A stretch of DNA of 64,000 nucleotides from Flammeovirgaceae bacterium UBA6059 (GCA_002435755.1 DIYH01000016.1:52130-116129), one strand, 5' to 3'; positions 52,464 to 61,342 are shown, counted from the stretch's first letter. Numbers and translations: made by a program. The notes: generated by a model from the sequence alone, not told the origin.

Positions 52464-53162
52464 TCAGTTAGGATTTAGAACAACACCGAGCGATATTTCT
52501 ACTCCTTCTAAGACGATACGGACATCTTTGAATTCTGCCGGCGTGGTAATAATGTTACCGTCTTCATCTGGACCACCGGAGTAGGGCCCGGACAAAGGTG
52601 CATCTGCATAGCCTTGTAGATAGTGGGCTTCAGCCGTTAACGCGAACTGATCATTGACCTGGTACTCTAGTCCTCCACCAGCTAGCCACCCCCAGCCAAT
52701 TTTAGCGTCTATTTCCATATCGGCATTGGCTACTTCCCAGCCTTCCCATTCACGGATCGCCCTGTCCAGCTCGCCATAGTTGATGCGAGGATTGATATGC
52801 CAATGACCAAAACCTCCACCGAGTACCGAAATCCCGAGTCGGCCAATTGCTACCGAAAAAACTAACTCTGCCGGCACCATCAAAGTGAAATGAGGTCCGG
52901 TCAACGGGCGGTCCCAAGTAAAAGGTAGTCCTTCCATAGCAAGCCCAGACATGCTGTACAAAGAAAACCCGGATTCTACCCTGGTATATCGAGCCACAGA
53001 GAAGCCGACTCCCCGGATTGAGAACGGACTTACCGGTGCGGATAGATATCCATTCTTTGGAATAAGATAGGAGAAGGAGATGCCTTGTGCCTGCACTGAG
53101 TTTTGGACAACAAACAAAACGAGGGTCATTACTATCAATATTGTTCTAATCTTTGAGATCAT
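52464..53162 (-). CDS. Predicted small outer-membrane beta-barrel protein
   Basis: A 232-residue exported protein: signal peptide MISKIRTILIVMTLVLFVVQNSVQAQ, then amphipathic strands with many glycines and aromatic residues (FHLYSM-like pattern, GWGWLAGGGLEYQVNDQFALTAEAHYL). The terminal GVEISLGVVLNPN could be the last barrel strand. The pattern LAGGGLEYQVNDQFALTAEAHYLQGY resembles OmpA/OmpW-like eight-strand barrels. I do not recognise a specific family. It is divergent from the ECF sigma gene, with 127 bases between them. Confidence 0.65.
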   Translation of the reverse strand: MISKIRTILIVMTLVLFVVQNSVQAQGISFSYLIPKNGYLSAPVSPFSIRGVGFSVARYTRVESGFSLYSMSGLAMEGLPFTWDRPLTGPHFTLMVPAELVFSVAIGRLGISVLGGGFGHWHINPRINYGELDRAIREWEGWEVANADMEIDAKIGWGWLAGGGLEYQVNDQFALTAEAHYLQGYADAPLSGPYSGGPDEDGNIITTPAEFKDVRIVLEGVEISLGVVLNPN

Positions 53163-53289
53163 GTATTCTCCGTTTTATAGAATTATGGCTTAACTATTAC
53201 GCTGATCATTGAAGTTAGTGCTTTGATAGCACTCTCTCGTCAGAAACGATAAGACATCTATTTGTATTGAAATGCTTTAATTTGAATCC

Positions 53290-53820
53290 ATGACTGCTGG
53301 TGATCAACTATTGATACAAGGGCTCAAATCAGGAGATGAGAGGTCGTTTCAGCTGTTGTTTGATCAATATTATGAATTACTCATCTCTTACGCCGCTAAG
53401 TACCTCGACTCTATTGATGAGCGAAGAGAGGTGATCCAGCGTGTGTTTATCCGACTTTTTGAGCGACGCGACACATTGGATATTCAATCGCTGAAATCAT
53501 ACTTGCTCAAGTCTACTTACAATGGTTGTATTGAGGAGCTTAGACGTCAAAAACCATTTTTAGACAATCGGGAGACTGACAGAATAGAAGATACTGATTT
53601 TATTGAGCAAGCAGAGCGAGAAGCAGAGATATGGAAGGCTATTGATGAGCTACCGCAAAAATGCCATCAGATCTTTGTGATGAACAGGTTTGAAGGTTTG
53701 AAGAACCAGCAGATTGCTGATAAACTGGGTATTTCCAAGCGGACCGTGGAAACCCAGATAAGCATCGCTTTGAAGACCCTCAGAGAGAAACTATTGAGCC
53801 TTCTTTGGTTTTTTGGATAA
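53290..53820 (+). CDS. ECF RNA polymerase sigma factor (Bacteroidetes FecI-like)
   Basis: A 176-residue sigma-70 family factor with only regions 2 and 4. Region 2 includes SFQLLFDQYYELLISYAAKYL and EVIQRVFIRLFERRD; region 4 is ELPQKCHQIFVMNRFEGLKNQQIADKLGISKRTVETQISIALKTLREKL. It belongs to the group that pairs with FecR anti-sigma factors in Bacteroidota. The FecR gene follows 133 bases later, then a TonB receptor with an STN signalling domain, a complete surface-signalling set. Confidence 0.95.
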   Translation: MTAGDQLLIQGLKSGDERSFQLLFDQYYELLISYAAKYLDSIDERREVIQRVFIRLFERRDTLDIQSLKSYLLKSTYNGCIEELRRQKPFLDNRETDRIEDTDFIEQAEREAEIWKAIDELPQKCHQIFVMNRFEGLKNQQIADKLGISKRTVETQISIALKTLREKLLSLLWFFG

Positions 53821-53953
53821 AAAACTCTTGTGTAAGTATCAGATATTCAAGTAGATAGCTACTACACAAGAAACACCTCGATTTTTTTTGCTTCTGGCTT
53901 ACGTGTTTTAACGGACCTATCCATCTACCTAATAGAAACTAACTGATGGTACG

Positions 53954-54898
53954 ATGGATAAAGCAATACTCGAACTCATAGTTGCGGAACAGACAGGCGA
54001 ACTGACTGCAGGCCAACAATCTGAGTTGAAAAGCTGGAGGCTCATAGATCATAATAACGAAGAAGCGTACCAGGCAACTGTCAAGCTATGGGAGGATGCC
54101 GGAGATGTTGCGTACCAGTCACAGGAAATGAAAGCCGAGGATTGGAAGGTGATAAGCACATCTATCCACAGGTCAAAACAAGCTAATACCAATTGGATAA
54201 TGAAAGTTGCAGCAGTAATGACATTGATGATAGCAGCCAGCATATTAGTCTACCGATTCTATTTAAGTCCTTACGCGGGATACTCTGCCTATGAAGCGAA
54301 TGGTAGTATTAAGGAAGTTAGTTTGGCTGATGGCTCGGTTGTCACATTGAACAGAGGAAGTGAGCTCTGGGTCTCTGATGACTTCAATAGTGAAGATAGA
54401 GCGATTAAGCTCAGTGGTGAGGCCTATTTCGAAGTGGCTGAGAACGATCAAATTCCCTTTGTGATTACCGGTGAAGAGAGTATTACTGAAGTCGTAGGTA
54501 CCGCTTTTAATCTACTCGTTGAGGAAGCTTCTGTAGAACTAACTGTCTCGGAAGGCCTGGTCAGTTTCGGCAACAGCAGTGCAACCATTCCGGTAGGTGC
54601 CGGGCAATCTGCGGTGCTTTCTAAGGACATACCTCCAACGATAATGGCGCATAATCTCAACCGGCTTTCATGGAAGACAGGTATCCTAAGATTTGATGAA
54701 GTGCCTTTGGTCCTGGCCATAGAGGATATTGCGAAGCACTATAATATTGATGTTGAAGTGTCTGAGGGAGCCCGTAACCTTAGGCTTACATCGCAATACC
54801 AAAATACACCTTTCGAAGAGGTGCTGAACGAACTCGAATTAATACTAGGTCTTGATATACGGCTTAACAACACCACATATCAAGTCAATCTCAAATAA
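53954..54898 (+). CDS. FecR family anti-sigma factor
   Basis: A 314-residue inner-membrane regulator. The N-terminal cytoplasmic part (about 1-80) would bind the sigma factor; one transmembrane helix follows at about 82-104 (IMKVAAVMTLMIAASILVYRFYL). The periplasmic FecR domain contains SVVTLNRGSELWVSDDF and GEAYFEVAENDQIPFVITGEESITEVVGTAFN, and the C-terminal part has FEEVLNELELILGLDI, the STN-contacting end. It holds the sigma factor inactive until the partner receptor signals substrate binding. Confidence 0.95.
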   Translation: MDKAILELIVAEQTGELTAGQQSELKSWRLIDHNNEEAYQATVKLWEDAGDVAYQSQEMKAEDWKVISTSIHRSKQANTNWIMKVAAVMTLMIAASILVYRFYLSPYAGYSAYEANGSIKEVSLADGSVVTLNRGSELWVSDDFNSEDRAIKLSGEAYFEVAENDQIPFVITGEESITEVVGTAFNLLVEEASVELTVSEGLVSFGNSSATIPVGAGQSAVLSKDIPPTIMAHNLNRLSWKTGILRFDEVPLVLAIEDIAKHYNIDVEVSEGARNLRLTSQYQNTPFEEVLNELELILGLDIRLNNTTYQVNLK

Positions 54899-54921
54899 CC
54901 TCAAGGTCAAAACTCAAAATT

Positions 54922-57585
54922 ATGTTACGTCAAAAACTCAAACTTTTGCTGCTGGTAGGGTGGTGGCATACCGCCCTGCTAGCGCAAACGACAAAGCTGG
55001 ACATGCCTATCCGGCTCGGCAATGTCGAATGGAAGGTGGATCAACTATTGAAGGAAATCGAGTCCCAGGCGGAAGTGAGCTTCGCGTATGGGGACTTGTC
55101 ATTGGATAGACGAGTCATTTTAACAGTACCAGTATTGACACTTCAACAAGTGCTAAAAGAAATACTCCAGGGTAAGTCTTTTGACTTTAAACTGGTCGGT
55201 GACAAGGTCCTGATCTATCCCCGCAGTGCAGAACAAAGTACCAATACCACCATCAATGGATATGTCACTGATGTGACTTCCGGGGAGGCGCTGATTGGTG
55301 TAACGGTTTATGACACTTTGTTTCGTCGTGGAGCATCTACTAATGTCTACGGGTACTACAGCTACTCGCGCAACACTAATCTGGATATTCCACTGGTGTT
55401 TTCCTATGTCGGTTATCAGGACACTTTGGTCTGGTTCCGTCCGGGAGATGAGTCCAGGTTGGACATTGCGCTAGCGCCGACTGATCAACAATTGGAAGAA
55501 GTGATCATCGAGACGAGCAGACTCCAGGATACCCAAATGAGTGTGAATTCTTTTTCACCAAAAGACATTCAAAGACTACCCAGCTTGATGGGAGAGCCTG
55601 ATCTGCTTAAGACCATTACCTTGACGCCTGGTATCAAATTCGGCGCTGACAATGCGAGTGGGTTCTATGTCAGAGGAGGCGGACCGGACCAGAATCTCAT
55701 ATTGCTGGATGGCGCTACGATCTATAATCCTACGCATGCCTTTGATCTCTTTTCAACCTTTAATACCAGCGCTATCAAACACATCGATGTGATCAAAGGA
55801 GGCTTCCCGGCAAGATATAGCGGCCGACTCTCGTCTGTGTTGGATGTAAGGATGAAGGAAGGTAACACTCAAAAGGTGACCGGAGAGCTGGGGCTTGGCT
55901 ATCTGCTATCAAAGTTTACTATCGAAGGTCCCTTGGGTGGGGAGAATACATCATTCCTGGTTAGTGGGAGAAGAACATTTATGGACCTGATCTTTAAGGC
56001 AGTGGGGGACTTTGAACCGGCAGAAAATCGAGAACTGACCCAGGATATCATTTTTGGAGACCTGAGTGCTAAGATCAATCATCGATTTTCGAATAAAGAC
56101 CAGTTTTTTTTGAGTTATTACGGTAGTGGCGATAGGATAGATGTCACAGAGAAAGAGATGAACCTGGATGATGTCTTTCCTTTTGAGAGTGAAATGGATG
56201 TCGAACTCGGATGGTCCAATCGCATAGTCGCCGCACGCTGGAATCACCTCTTTAGTGACAAGCTTTTTGCTAATACGACTGCTACCTACACCAAGTTTGA
56301 TATCAACGTAGACCTTAATTCACGTGAGACTTACGGTCGTCCACCGAACAGCACAACGAATATTTACATCAACTCTTTCGACTCTGAGATCGAGGATTAT
56401 GGGTTGAAGCTGCAATTCGATTATTTTCCAAATACGGCACATAACATCAAGTTTGGTATCAATGCCGTTCAGCATGAGTTCAGACCAGGTGTGAGTGGGA
56501 TCCAGATAGAGACAAGTGATTTTGATGGTGATATTGATCTTGAGTTTGATGATCAGGCTACAAGCTCTCTTGAGGCATCAGTCTTTTTTGAAGATGAGCT
56601 GACCATCACAGACAGGTTGAAGACCAATATAGGTGTGCACGCTGCGCTGCTTGATGTCGAAGGGACGACTTACCATTCTTTTCAACCTCGCATTGCGATG
56701 AACTACCAACTGAACGATAGGGTTGGCCTGAGTGCTTCCTATACAGAGATGGCGCAGTTTATACACTTGCTGACCAACAGTACACTTGGAATACCCCTGG
56801 ACCTGTGGGTCCCAGCTACTCCTGATGCTCCGCCCATGCAGTCGAAGCAAGTAGCGGCGGGTGTAAGCTATCGACCTTCCCGTCAATATCAGTTCACTTT
56901 TGAGACTTATTACAAGACCATGGATAATCTGATTGCCTATAAGGAAGGGGCGACTTTCACAGATGCACAAGAGCCCTGGCAATCCAAGATCGAGGTTGAA
57001 GGTGAAGGTGAGGCTTATGGTTTTGAGTTCTTTCTTCAAAAGAAAACGGGAAAAACAACCGGGTGGCTGGGGTATACACTCTCCTGGACCGATCGCCAAT
57101 TTGAGAACCTCAATGAAGGACGCGTGTTTCCATATAAGTATGATCGTCGACATGATATTTCGCTTGTCGGTATGCACGAGGTGAGTGACAAGATCAACCT
57201 CTCCGCTTCCTGGGTTTTTGCTACCGGCAATGCTGTTTCGTTTCCTTATGGCAGAGCAACGGCATTGCCGGATATACCGGCATTAACACCCGAGTTTGAC
57301 CCTGGTACACCCACCGCTATAAGTATGGATGTCTTCGAAGGGCGCAATACAGTACGCATGCCCAACTATCATCGGCTTGATATTGGGATCAACTTTGTGA
57401 AACAAAAGAAGCGCGGTATACGCACATGGAACCTGTCTGTTTACAATACCTACGTCAACCAAAATCCATTCATCATTTACACCAACGACCCTGAATCAGC
57501 CACTGCCAGTGGTGACAGGGAATTGATACAAATCAGCTCCTATTGGATCGTCCCTTCCATTACATACAACTTCAAATTCAACTGA
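54922..57585 (+). CDS. TonB-dependent receptor with STN signalling domain
   Basis: An 887-residue outer-membrane receptor with signal peptide MLRQKLKLLLLVGWWHTALLAQ. An STN domain occupies about 33-100 (VEWKVDQLLKEIESQAEVSFAYG), followed by a carboxypeptidase-like domain (about 110-190). The plug contains YVRGGGPDQNLILLDGATIYNPTHAFDLFSTFN, and the remainder is the barrel. The STN domain transmits occupancy to FecR across the periplasm, activating the ECF sigma factor. The ligand is unknown; the plug pattern resembles the group that occurs with DUF4249 lipoproteins. Confidence 0.95.
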   Translation: MLRQKLKLLLLVGWWHTALLAQTTKLDMPIRLGNVEWKVDQLLKEIESQAEVSFAYGDLSLDRRVILTVPVLTLQQVLKEILQGKSFDFKLVGDKVLIYPRSAEQSTNTTINGYVTDVTSGEALIGVTVYDTLFRRGASTNVYGYYSYSRNTNLDIPLVFSYVGYQDTLVWFRPGDESRLDIALAPTDQQLEEVIIETSRLQDTQMSVNSFSPKDIQRLPSLMGEPDLLKTITLTPGIKFGADNASGFYVRGGGPDQNLILLDGATIYNPTHAFDLFSTFNTSAIKHIDVIKGGFPARYSGRLSSVLDVRMKEGNTQKVTGELGLGYLLSKFTIEGPLGGENTSFLVSGRRTFMDLIFKAVGDFEPAENRELTQDIIFGDLSAKINHRFSNKDQFFLSYYGSGDRIDVTEKEMNLDDVFPFESEMDVELGWSNRIVAARWNHLFSDKLFANTTATYTKFDINVDLNSRETYGRPPNSTTNIYINSFDSEIEDYGLKLQFDYFPNTAHNIKFGINAVQHEFRPGVSGIQIETSDFDGDIDLEFDDQATSSLEASVFFEDELTITDRLKTNIGVHAALLDVEGTTYHSFQPRIAMNYQLNDRVGLSASYTEMAQFIHLLTNSTLGIPLDLWVPATPDAPPMQSKQVAAGVSYRPSRQYQFTFETYYKTMDNLIAYKEGATFTDAQEPWQSKIEVEGEGEAYGFEFFLQKKTGKTTGWLGYTLSWTDRQFENLNEGRVFPYKYDRRHDISLVGMHEVSDKINLSASWVFATGNAVSFPYGRATALPDIPALTPEFDPGTPTAISMDVFEGRNTVRMPNYHRLDIGINFVKQKKRGIRTWNLSVYNTYVNQNPFIIYTNDPESATASGDRELIQISSYWIVPSITYNFKFN

Positions 57586-57587
57586 TT

Positions 57588-58454
57588 ATGAAATATTCGT
57601 TTATCATATTGGCCCTGACTATCGTAATCTGTGGATGTGAAGGTGAGCTTAAGAGTGACCTTGGTCTGGGTGACTACTCCCCGGAGGTCGTAATAACGGG
57701 AGCCATCGCCCCAGGTATACAGCCGAGGGTTAGGTTAACGACCAGTCTACCAACACTCGATGGACGCGACTTTCCCACTATATCCAATGCATTTGTAGAG
57801 GTGACTGCAGGTGATCAGGTGTTTGACTTGCAGTATGAGGGAGACGGCTACTACTCATCAGAGGAGCTTATCCTACCAGGAATGGAATATGAATTAGTGG
57901 CTAATGTGCCACAATACGCACCGGTCAATGCAGTCACTAACACACCATCTTTAGTGCGAGTACACAGCTTTGAAAAGATCGATACTTTGTTCCTCAGTGA
58001 TTTTGGGATGCCCACAGCGCGCTTATCTTTTGTGATCGATGATCCGACAGATGAGACCAACTACTATGAGTTTATTCTGTACCAAATCAGGGATGGAGCA
58101 GTAAGCATGCTACCTATCAGGACTGGCAATCCAAGTGTAGAAAATGCTGGCTCAACTGACATACTGGGCACAAGGTCGACAGACTATATTCAGAAGTTTT
58201 TGATGACCGACCGGTTTTTTGACGGACAGGCCTTCAAGCTGGAATTGGACTTTTTGGTGTTTGACGATACACTGCCCCTCGTGGCACATGTCAAATCAGT
58301 CTCTGAAGATTATTATCGCTACCTGGAGACACTCTATGATGCCAGCGAAGGAAAGGGAAATCCATTTATCGAACCTATCTCAGTAGTAGGTAATGTGGTA
58401 GGGGGCCAAGGTATTTTTGGAGGATATACACTTCATGAAGAAGTGTTGGAGTAG
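57588..58454 (+). CDS. DUF4249 lipoprotein
   Basis: A 288-residue lipoprotein beginning MKYSFIILALTIVICGCEGE with Cys17 in the lipobox; the start was chosen because it gives this signal and lies 2 bases after the receptor stop, although an in-frame ATG 45 bases upstream exists. DUF4249 members have the pattern of a signal followed by SPEVVITGAIAPGIQPRVRLTTSLP and an Ig-like fold, and regularly follow STN-type TonB receptors in Bacteroidota. Probably a surface partner of the receptor, comparable to SusD. Its substrate is unknown. Confidence 0.9.
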   Translation: MKYSFIILALTIVICGCEGELKSDLGLGDYSPEVVITGAIAPGIQPRVRLTTSLPTLDGRDFPTISNAFVEVTAGDQVFDLQYEGDGYYSSEELILPGMEYELVANVPQYAPVNAVTNTPSLVRVHSFEKIDTLFLSDFGMPTARLSFVIDDPTDETNYYEFILYQIRDGAVSMLPIRTGNPSVENAGSTDILGTRSTDYIQKFLMTDRFFDGQAFKLELDFLVFDDTLPLVAHVKSVSEDYYRYLETLYDASEGKGNPFIEPISVVGNVVGGQGIFGGYTLHEEVLE

Positions 58455-58538
58455 TTGCTTCAGTTGATAAGGTCAAAATGAAATTGTGACTTCATTAGCT
58501 CGAAATGCTTATCATATGAAAAAAGCAAGAGCCTTTGA

Positions 58539-58619
58539 TCAATGACTTTTTGTTTTAGCCCCTGTTACAGCCATTGCTTCTTCAATTAACTCGGTAGGAA
58601 TGTCGAGTGTCGTTCTCAT
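58539..58619 (-). pseudogene. Truncated VapB-type antitoxin remnant
   Basis: A minus-strand reading frame of 26 codons starts MRTTLDIPTELIEEAMAVTG and stops after AKTKSH. This is the ribbon-helix-helix opening of VapB/DUF2191 antitoxins, which normally continue for 40-50 residues more. An in-frame ATG lies 24 bases upstream. No PIN-domain toxin follows. The remaining sequence of this 283-base gap shows nothing else recognised. Likely a decayed toxin-antitoxin fragment; chance similarity is possible because the match is short. Confidence 0.5.
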
Positions 58620-58737
58620 GATTTTATACGCTTGTTTATACATAAACGTATGTAATCATATGATCTTGATCAAACTTTGTTCCACCAAATGATTTTCCTA
58701 CATTCAGCGTTCACTATTAACCTAAAACGTAAACATT

Positions 58738-58980
58738 ATGGACTTCTTAATTTGGTTGGCTATCGGAGCGGTAGCCGGATGGTTGGCTGGTAACATCATG
58801 AAAGGAGGAGGCTTTGGACTTCTCTGGAACATACTACTTGGCATTGTTGGAGCTTTTGTCGGAGGCTGGCTCTTCGGTGTATTGGGCATTTCACTGGGAA
58901 GTGGTATGATCAGTACACTGCTTACTGCCCTGGTTGGTGCACTGGTGATCCTGTTTGTTGCAGGTTTGATCAAGAAATGA
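58738..58980 (+). CDS. GlsB/YeaQ/YmgE family stress membrane protein
   Basis: An 80-residue inner-membrane protein with three hydrophobic helices: LIWLAIGAVAGWLAGNIM, LLWNILLGIVGAFVGGWLFGVLGI and ISTLLTALVGALVILFVAGLI. The GAVAGWLAGNIMKGGGFGLLWNILLGIVGAFVGG core is the transglycosylase-associated signature. Members respond to acid, osmotic or cell-wall stress; the mechanism is unclear. It is monocistronic. A strong hairpin straddles its stop codon. Confidence 0.92.
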   Translation: MDFLIWLAIGAVAGWLAGNIMKGGGFGLLWNILLGIVGAFVGGWLFGVLGISLGSGMISTLLTALVGALVILFVAGLIKK

Positions 58981-58992
58981 CTTCTTGATCAA
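58966..58992 (+). promoter_or_regulatory. Perfect hairpin across the glsB-like stop codon
   Basis: TTGATCAAGAA pairs exactly with TTCTTGATCAA over 11 bp with a 5-base loop holding part of the stop codon. No T run follows it directly, so it is not a classical terminator. It may protect or control the mRNA end. Confidence 0.55.
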
Positions 58993-59001
58993 GCTTATTG
59001 A

Positions 59002-59027
59002 CTCGATAGCATTGTGTCTATCGGGTT
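59002..59027 (+). terminator. Candidate terminator of the glsB-like gene
   Basis: CTCGATAG pairs with CTATCGGG (one G-T pair) around an 8-base loop and is followed by TTTC. Short T tract; moderate support only. It lies just beyond the stop-codon hairpin. Confidence 0.4.
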
Positions 59028-59100
59028 TCAACCATGATCAATTTGTTACCAACATAACTAGTAAAATTATGGTAACGCTCAAGGGAGCTTAATCGGTAAC

Positions 59101-59511
59101 TTAGTCGACTAGAGCCGTAGCGACTTCATCAACTCCACCCCGCGCCTTTCCTATAATGTATGATATCAACGAGGCGATAAGACCTGTCAAGAGACCTAAC
59201 AGAATAAGGGTCATAATGACGGATTGTTTTTTGTGCTGATGCCCTTCCTCTACATCCTTGGTACGCACTTGCTCTCTGATGAAATCTTTGTCTTTCCAAC
59301 TGATTTCGTTAAATGGGATGGAACTGATGCCATCAGCATTGTGAATGACGACCTTCTGTCGTTCTAGCTTCACGAACTCTCCGATAGCAATTCGCGAACC
59401 ATCCACGCCATGCCATTCTCGTTCAACTAATTGAGCGGTACTTGAGTGGGTAGAAGTAGTGATAAATAAGACAGTAAGTAGAAGGTAAAGCAGCAGGTAG
59501 GTTGTCTTCAT
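59101..59511 (-). CDS. Exported protein with C-terminal transmembrane helix, unknown
   Basis: A 136-residue protein with start set at MKTTYLLLYLLLTVLFITTSTHSSTAQ, a signal peptide; the frame extends 37 codons upstream without family likeness. The middle, about 30-85, is a charged domain (VEREWHGVDGSRIAIGEFVKLERQKVVIHNADG), followed by a transmembrane helix near 101-121 (VIMTLILLGLLTGLIASLISYIIG). I do not recognise a family. It is 58 bases downstream of the DUF6855-like gene on the same strand and may be the last gene of the sigma-factor operon. Confidence 0.6.
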   Translation of the reverse strand: MKTTYLLLYLLLTVLFITTSTHSSTAQLVEREWHGVDGSRIAIGEFVKLERQKVVIHNADGISSIPFNEISWKDKDFIREQVRTKDVEEGHQHKKQSVIMTLILLGLLTGLIASLISYIIGKARGGVDEVATALVD

Positions 59512-59569
59512 GGATGTCAATTTACGATTTTCAATGATTTGACACAAGACTTTGCCTACCTGTCCATTT

Positions 59570-59977
59570 TTACTGCTTCGCTCGCATACGATTGTTTCGC
59601 TTGTTATGTTCAACTTCGGCAAGACCGAGCTCCTCCATCAGTGGCGGGATATACATGCCAAACCTGCCTCGAAATCCTTTTTTTAATCCATACCATCCAC
59701 CAACGGGATTTTCAGGAGACCGACCCCATGCTTCTACAGTATCAGGTTTCGCTTCCTTGTTCTCATCGGCACTGCCCAGTAGCACCCAGTCACCATGTGC
59801 TTTGAGCATTTCATGCAGATCATTGATACAGCGCGCATCGTAGTGGAGTATGGTCTTACCTACAGTACAGACGATAATTCCCCGTCCATCTTTTTCGTCT
59901 TTGTACATCTCATAACTAGAGCTAAGCGGTGGGGTTTGTAGTATCCAAGGGTTCTCTTTTGTTCCTTTTTCCATCAT
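59570..59977 (-). CDS. DUF6855-like protein
   Basis: A 135-residue cytoplasmic protein. The opening GTKENPWILQTPPLSSSYEMYKD and the later GKTILHYDARCINDLHEMLKAHGDWVLLGSADE and VGGWYGLKKGFRGRFGMYIPPLMEELGLAEVEHN match, from memory, a conserved bacterial family named DUF6855; I cannot verify the number. Function is unknown. Its ATG overlaps the stop of the preceding SRPBCC gene in TAATG, showing translational coupling. Confidence 0.7.
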   Translation of the reverse strand: MMEKGTKENPWILQTPPLSSSYEMYKDEKDGRGIIVCTVGKTILHYDARCINDLHEMLKAHGDWVLLGSADENKEAKPDTVEAWGRSPENPVGGWYGLKKGFRGRFGMYIPPLMEELGLAEVEHNKRNNRMRAKQ

Positions 59978-60492
59978 TATTGTTTTTGATTTGAGATTAG
60001 TTCTGCTTCATTTTTAAGGTCATTGGCAAATTGCTCAAAGACCTTGTCAAAAGGTGGAATAGAGCCGGCGGCCATTGGGAACATAAGCCCACCGATCTTT
60101 TCAGACATGGTGAAGTTTACTGTTCCGTTTTCATTTTCCGATAGGAGATAGGTGCGTGTACCTTTAAAGAAAGGGGCCGCACCACTGGCCCAGATCATAC
60201 GACTGCCTGCAGTCATTTCTTTCACCTTCAGCTTAAAAACCCGGTCCGGGTCCAGGGTCGATTTGAGTTTGATAGTCTCTTTTATCGCAATATCGCCTTC
60301 CATAGAAGTGATAGTGCTATTCCATCTCGTGTAGTCAGCAGCATTGGTTAGCAAAGCCCAAATTATTTGAGAGCTTGCTTCAATATTTACGCCTACAGTG
60401 GTCTCCCGACTAAAGGTTTTCTTCTCGGTTTTGGCCTGGCCATTAGCCAGTAGTTGTGTTGTCATCATCATGATTGTTAAGAGTGTTCTCAT
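59977..60492 (-). CDS. Exported SRPBCC family protein
   Basis: A 171-residue SRPBCC protein with an apparent signal peptide (MRTLLTIMMMTTQLLANGQA) when started at the internal ATG. The fold begins at TTVGVNIEASSQIIWALLTNAADYTRWNSTI, with the long closing helix at PPFDKVFEQFANDLKNEAELI. Presumably a periplasmic binder of a hydrophobic ligand. It follows the ECF sigma gene by 49 bases and is coupled to the DUF6855-like gene. Confidence 0.8.
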   Translation of the reverse strand: MRTLLTIMMMTTQLLANGQAKTEKKTFSRETTVGVNIEASSQIIWALLTNAADYTRWNSTITSMEGDIAIKETIKLKSTLDPDRVFKLKVKEMTAGSRMIWASGAAPFFKGTRTYLLSENENGTVNFTMSEKIGGLMFPMAAGSIPPFDKVFEQFANDLKNEAELISNQKQ

Positions 60493-60541
60493 TCGTTTTT
60501 TGCTTTTGACGCACAGGCGAATGAAAACGATAGGCAAGCGC

Positions 60542-61342
60542 CTATTTTTCTTTCAGATGACGATCCATAACTTCTTTGTTGTGCTTAAGATGCCTCAATT
60601 GCAACGCCGAAGCAGGTGAATCATAAGGATCGATACTCTTGATAATGTCAAGCCTCAGATCAAAAAGTTGCTCCTTGTCCTTATCTTTTGCCTTTTTGAC
60701 CATATCAATTTTGACCAACTCTTCCTGCGCATCTTGCTTGGGATTGAATATGCCGTTGAGTTCCGTACACTGGTGACAGATACCTTTTTGGTTGATCAGA
60801 GAGCATCTGTGATCAAATATGTCGATCATCTTTTGCCGGGCGGTGTGCAGATAGTATTTGACCATTGCCTCGCTGTTATCAATGATCTCGGCGATCTCTT
60901 TGACTTTGAAGTCATGTACCTGCTTGAGTAAGAGTACAAGTTGTTGTTCCAAAGGGAGGGATTTGGATACGCAGGCAAAACAGAAGGTGATATGCTCTTT
61001 GATCTCAAAATTACCCTGAGGTGAATTCATGCGAATGCCCATCATCTCACCCAGAAAATCACGGTTGGAGAGGGCTGCTTCTCTACAGATGTCAGTTACA
61101 TTTTCTGGCCAGCGCTTTTGGCTCCTGAGCAGGTCTCTTGCTAGGTTAGAAGCTATCGCGAAAAGCCAGGTTTTCAACGTAGACTTACCCTTAAAAGATG
61201 TTATGTTGGCATGTGCCTTTACATAAGTATCCTGAATGATGTCTTCCACATCCTCCACGCTGGCGGTCATACGAAGAAGGTAGGACTTGAGCTGGCCCTT
61301 ACAGGCTTCAAAATCAGCATTGAGTTGATCAATAGTTGGCAT
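60542..61342 (-). CDS. ECF-type sigma factor with C-terminal cysteine motif
   Basis: A 266-residue sigma-70 family factor, longer than a usual ECF. Region 2 lies in about 8-75 (VEDVEDIIQDTYVKAHANITSFKGKSTLKTWLFAIASNLARDLL) and region 4 in about 128-178 (LPLEQQLVLLLKQVHDFKVKEIAEIIDNSEAMVKYYLHTARQ). The linker has Cys121 and Cys124, and after region 4 there is an unusual extension with Cys180, Cys189 and Cys192 (CSLINQKGICHQCTELNG). I recall this motif in other bacterial sigma factors of unknown function. It may sense metal or redox state without an anti-sigma factor. First gene of a unit with the SRPBCC and DUF6855-like genes; the start MPTIDQ avoids a nine-codon extension. Confidence 0.85.
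   Translation of the reverse strand: MPTIDQLNADFEACKGQLKSYLLRMTASVEDVEDIIQDTYVKAHANITSFKGKSTLKTWLFAIASNLARDLLRSQKRWPENVTDICREAALSNRDFLGEMMGIRMNSPQGNFEIKEHITFCFACVSKSLPLEQQLVLLLKQVHDFKVKEIAEIIDNSEAMVKYYLHTARQKMIDIFDHRCSLINQKGICHQCTELNGIFNPKQDAQEELVKIDMVKKAKDKDKEQLFDLRLDIIKSIDPYDSPASALQLRHLKHNKEVMDRHLKEK

Noticed and set aside
56578..57177. A 199-codon open frame on the minus strand
   Set aside because: It lies inside the STN-type TonB receptor in antisense and has no family likeness; the sense frame is a clear receptor.
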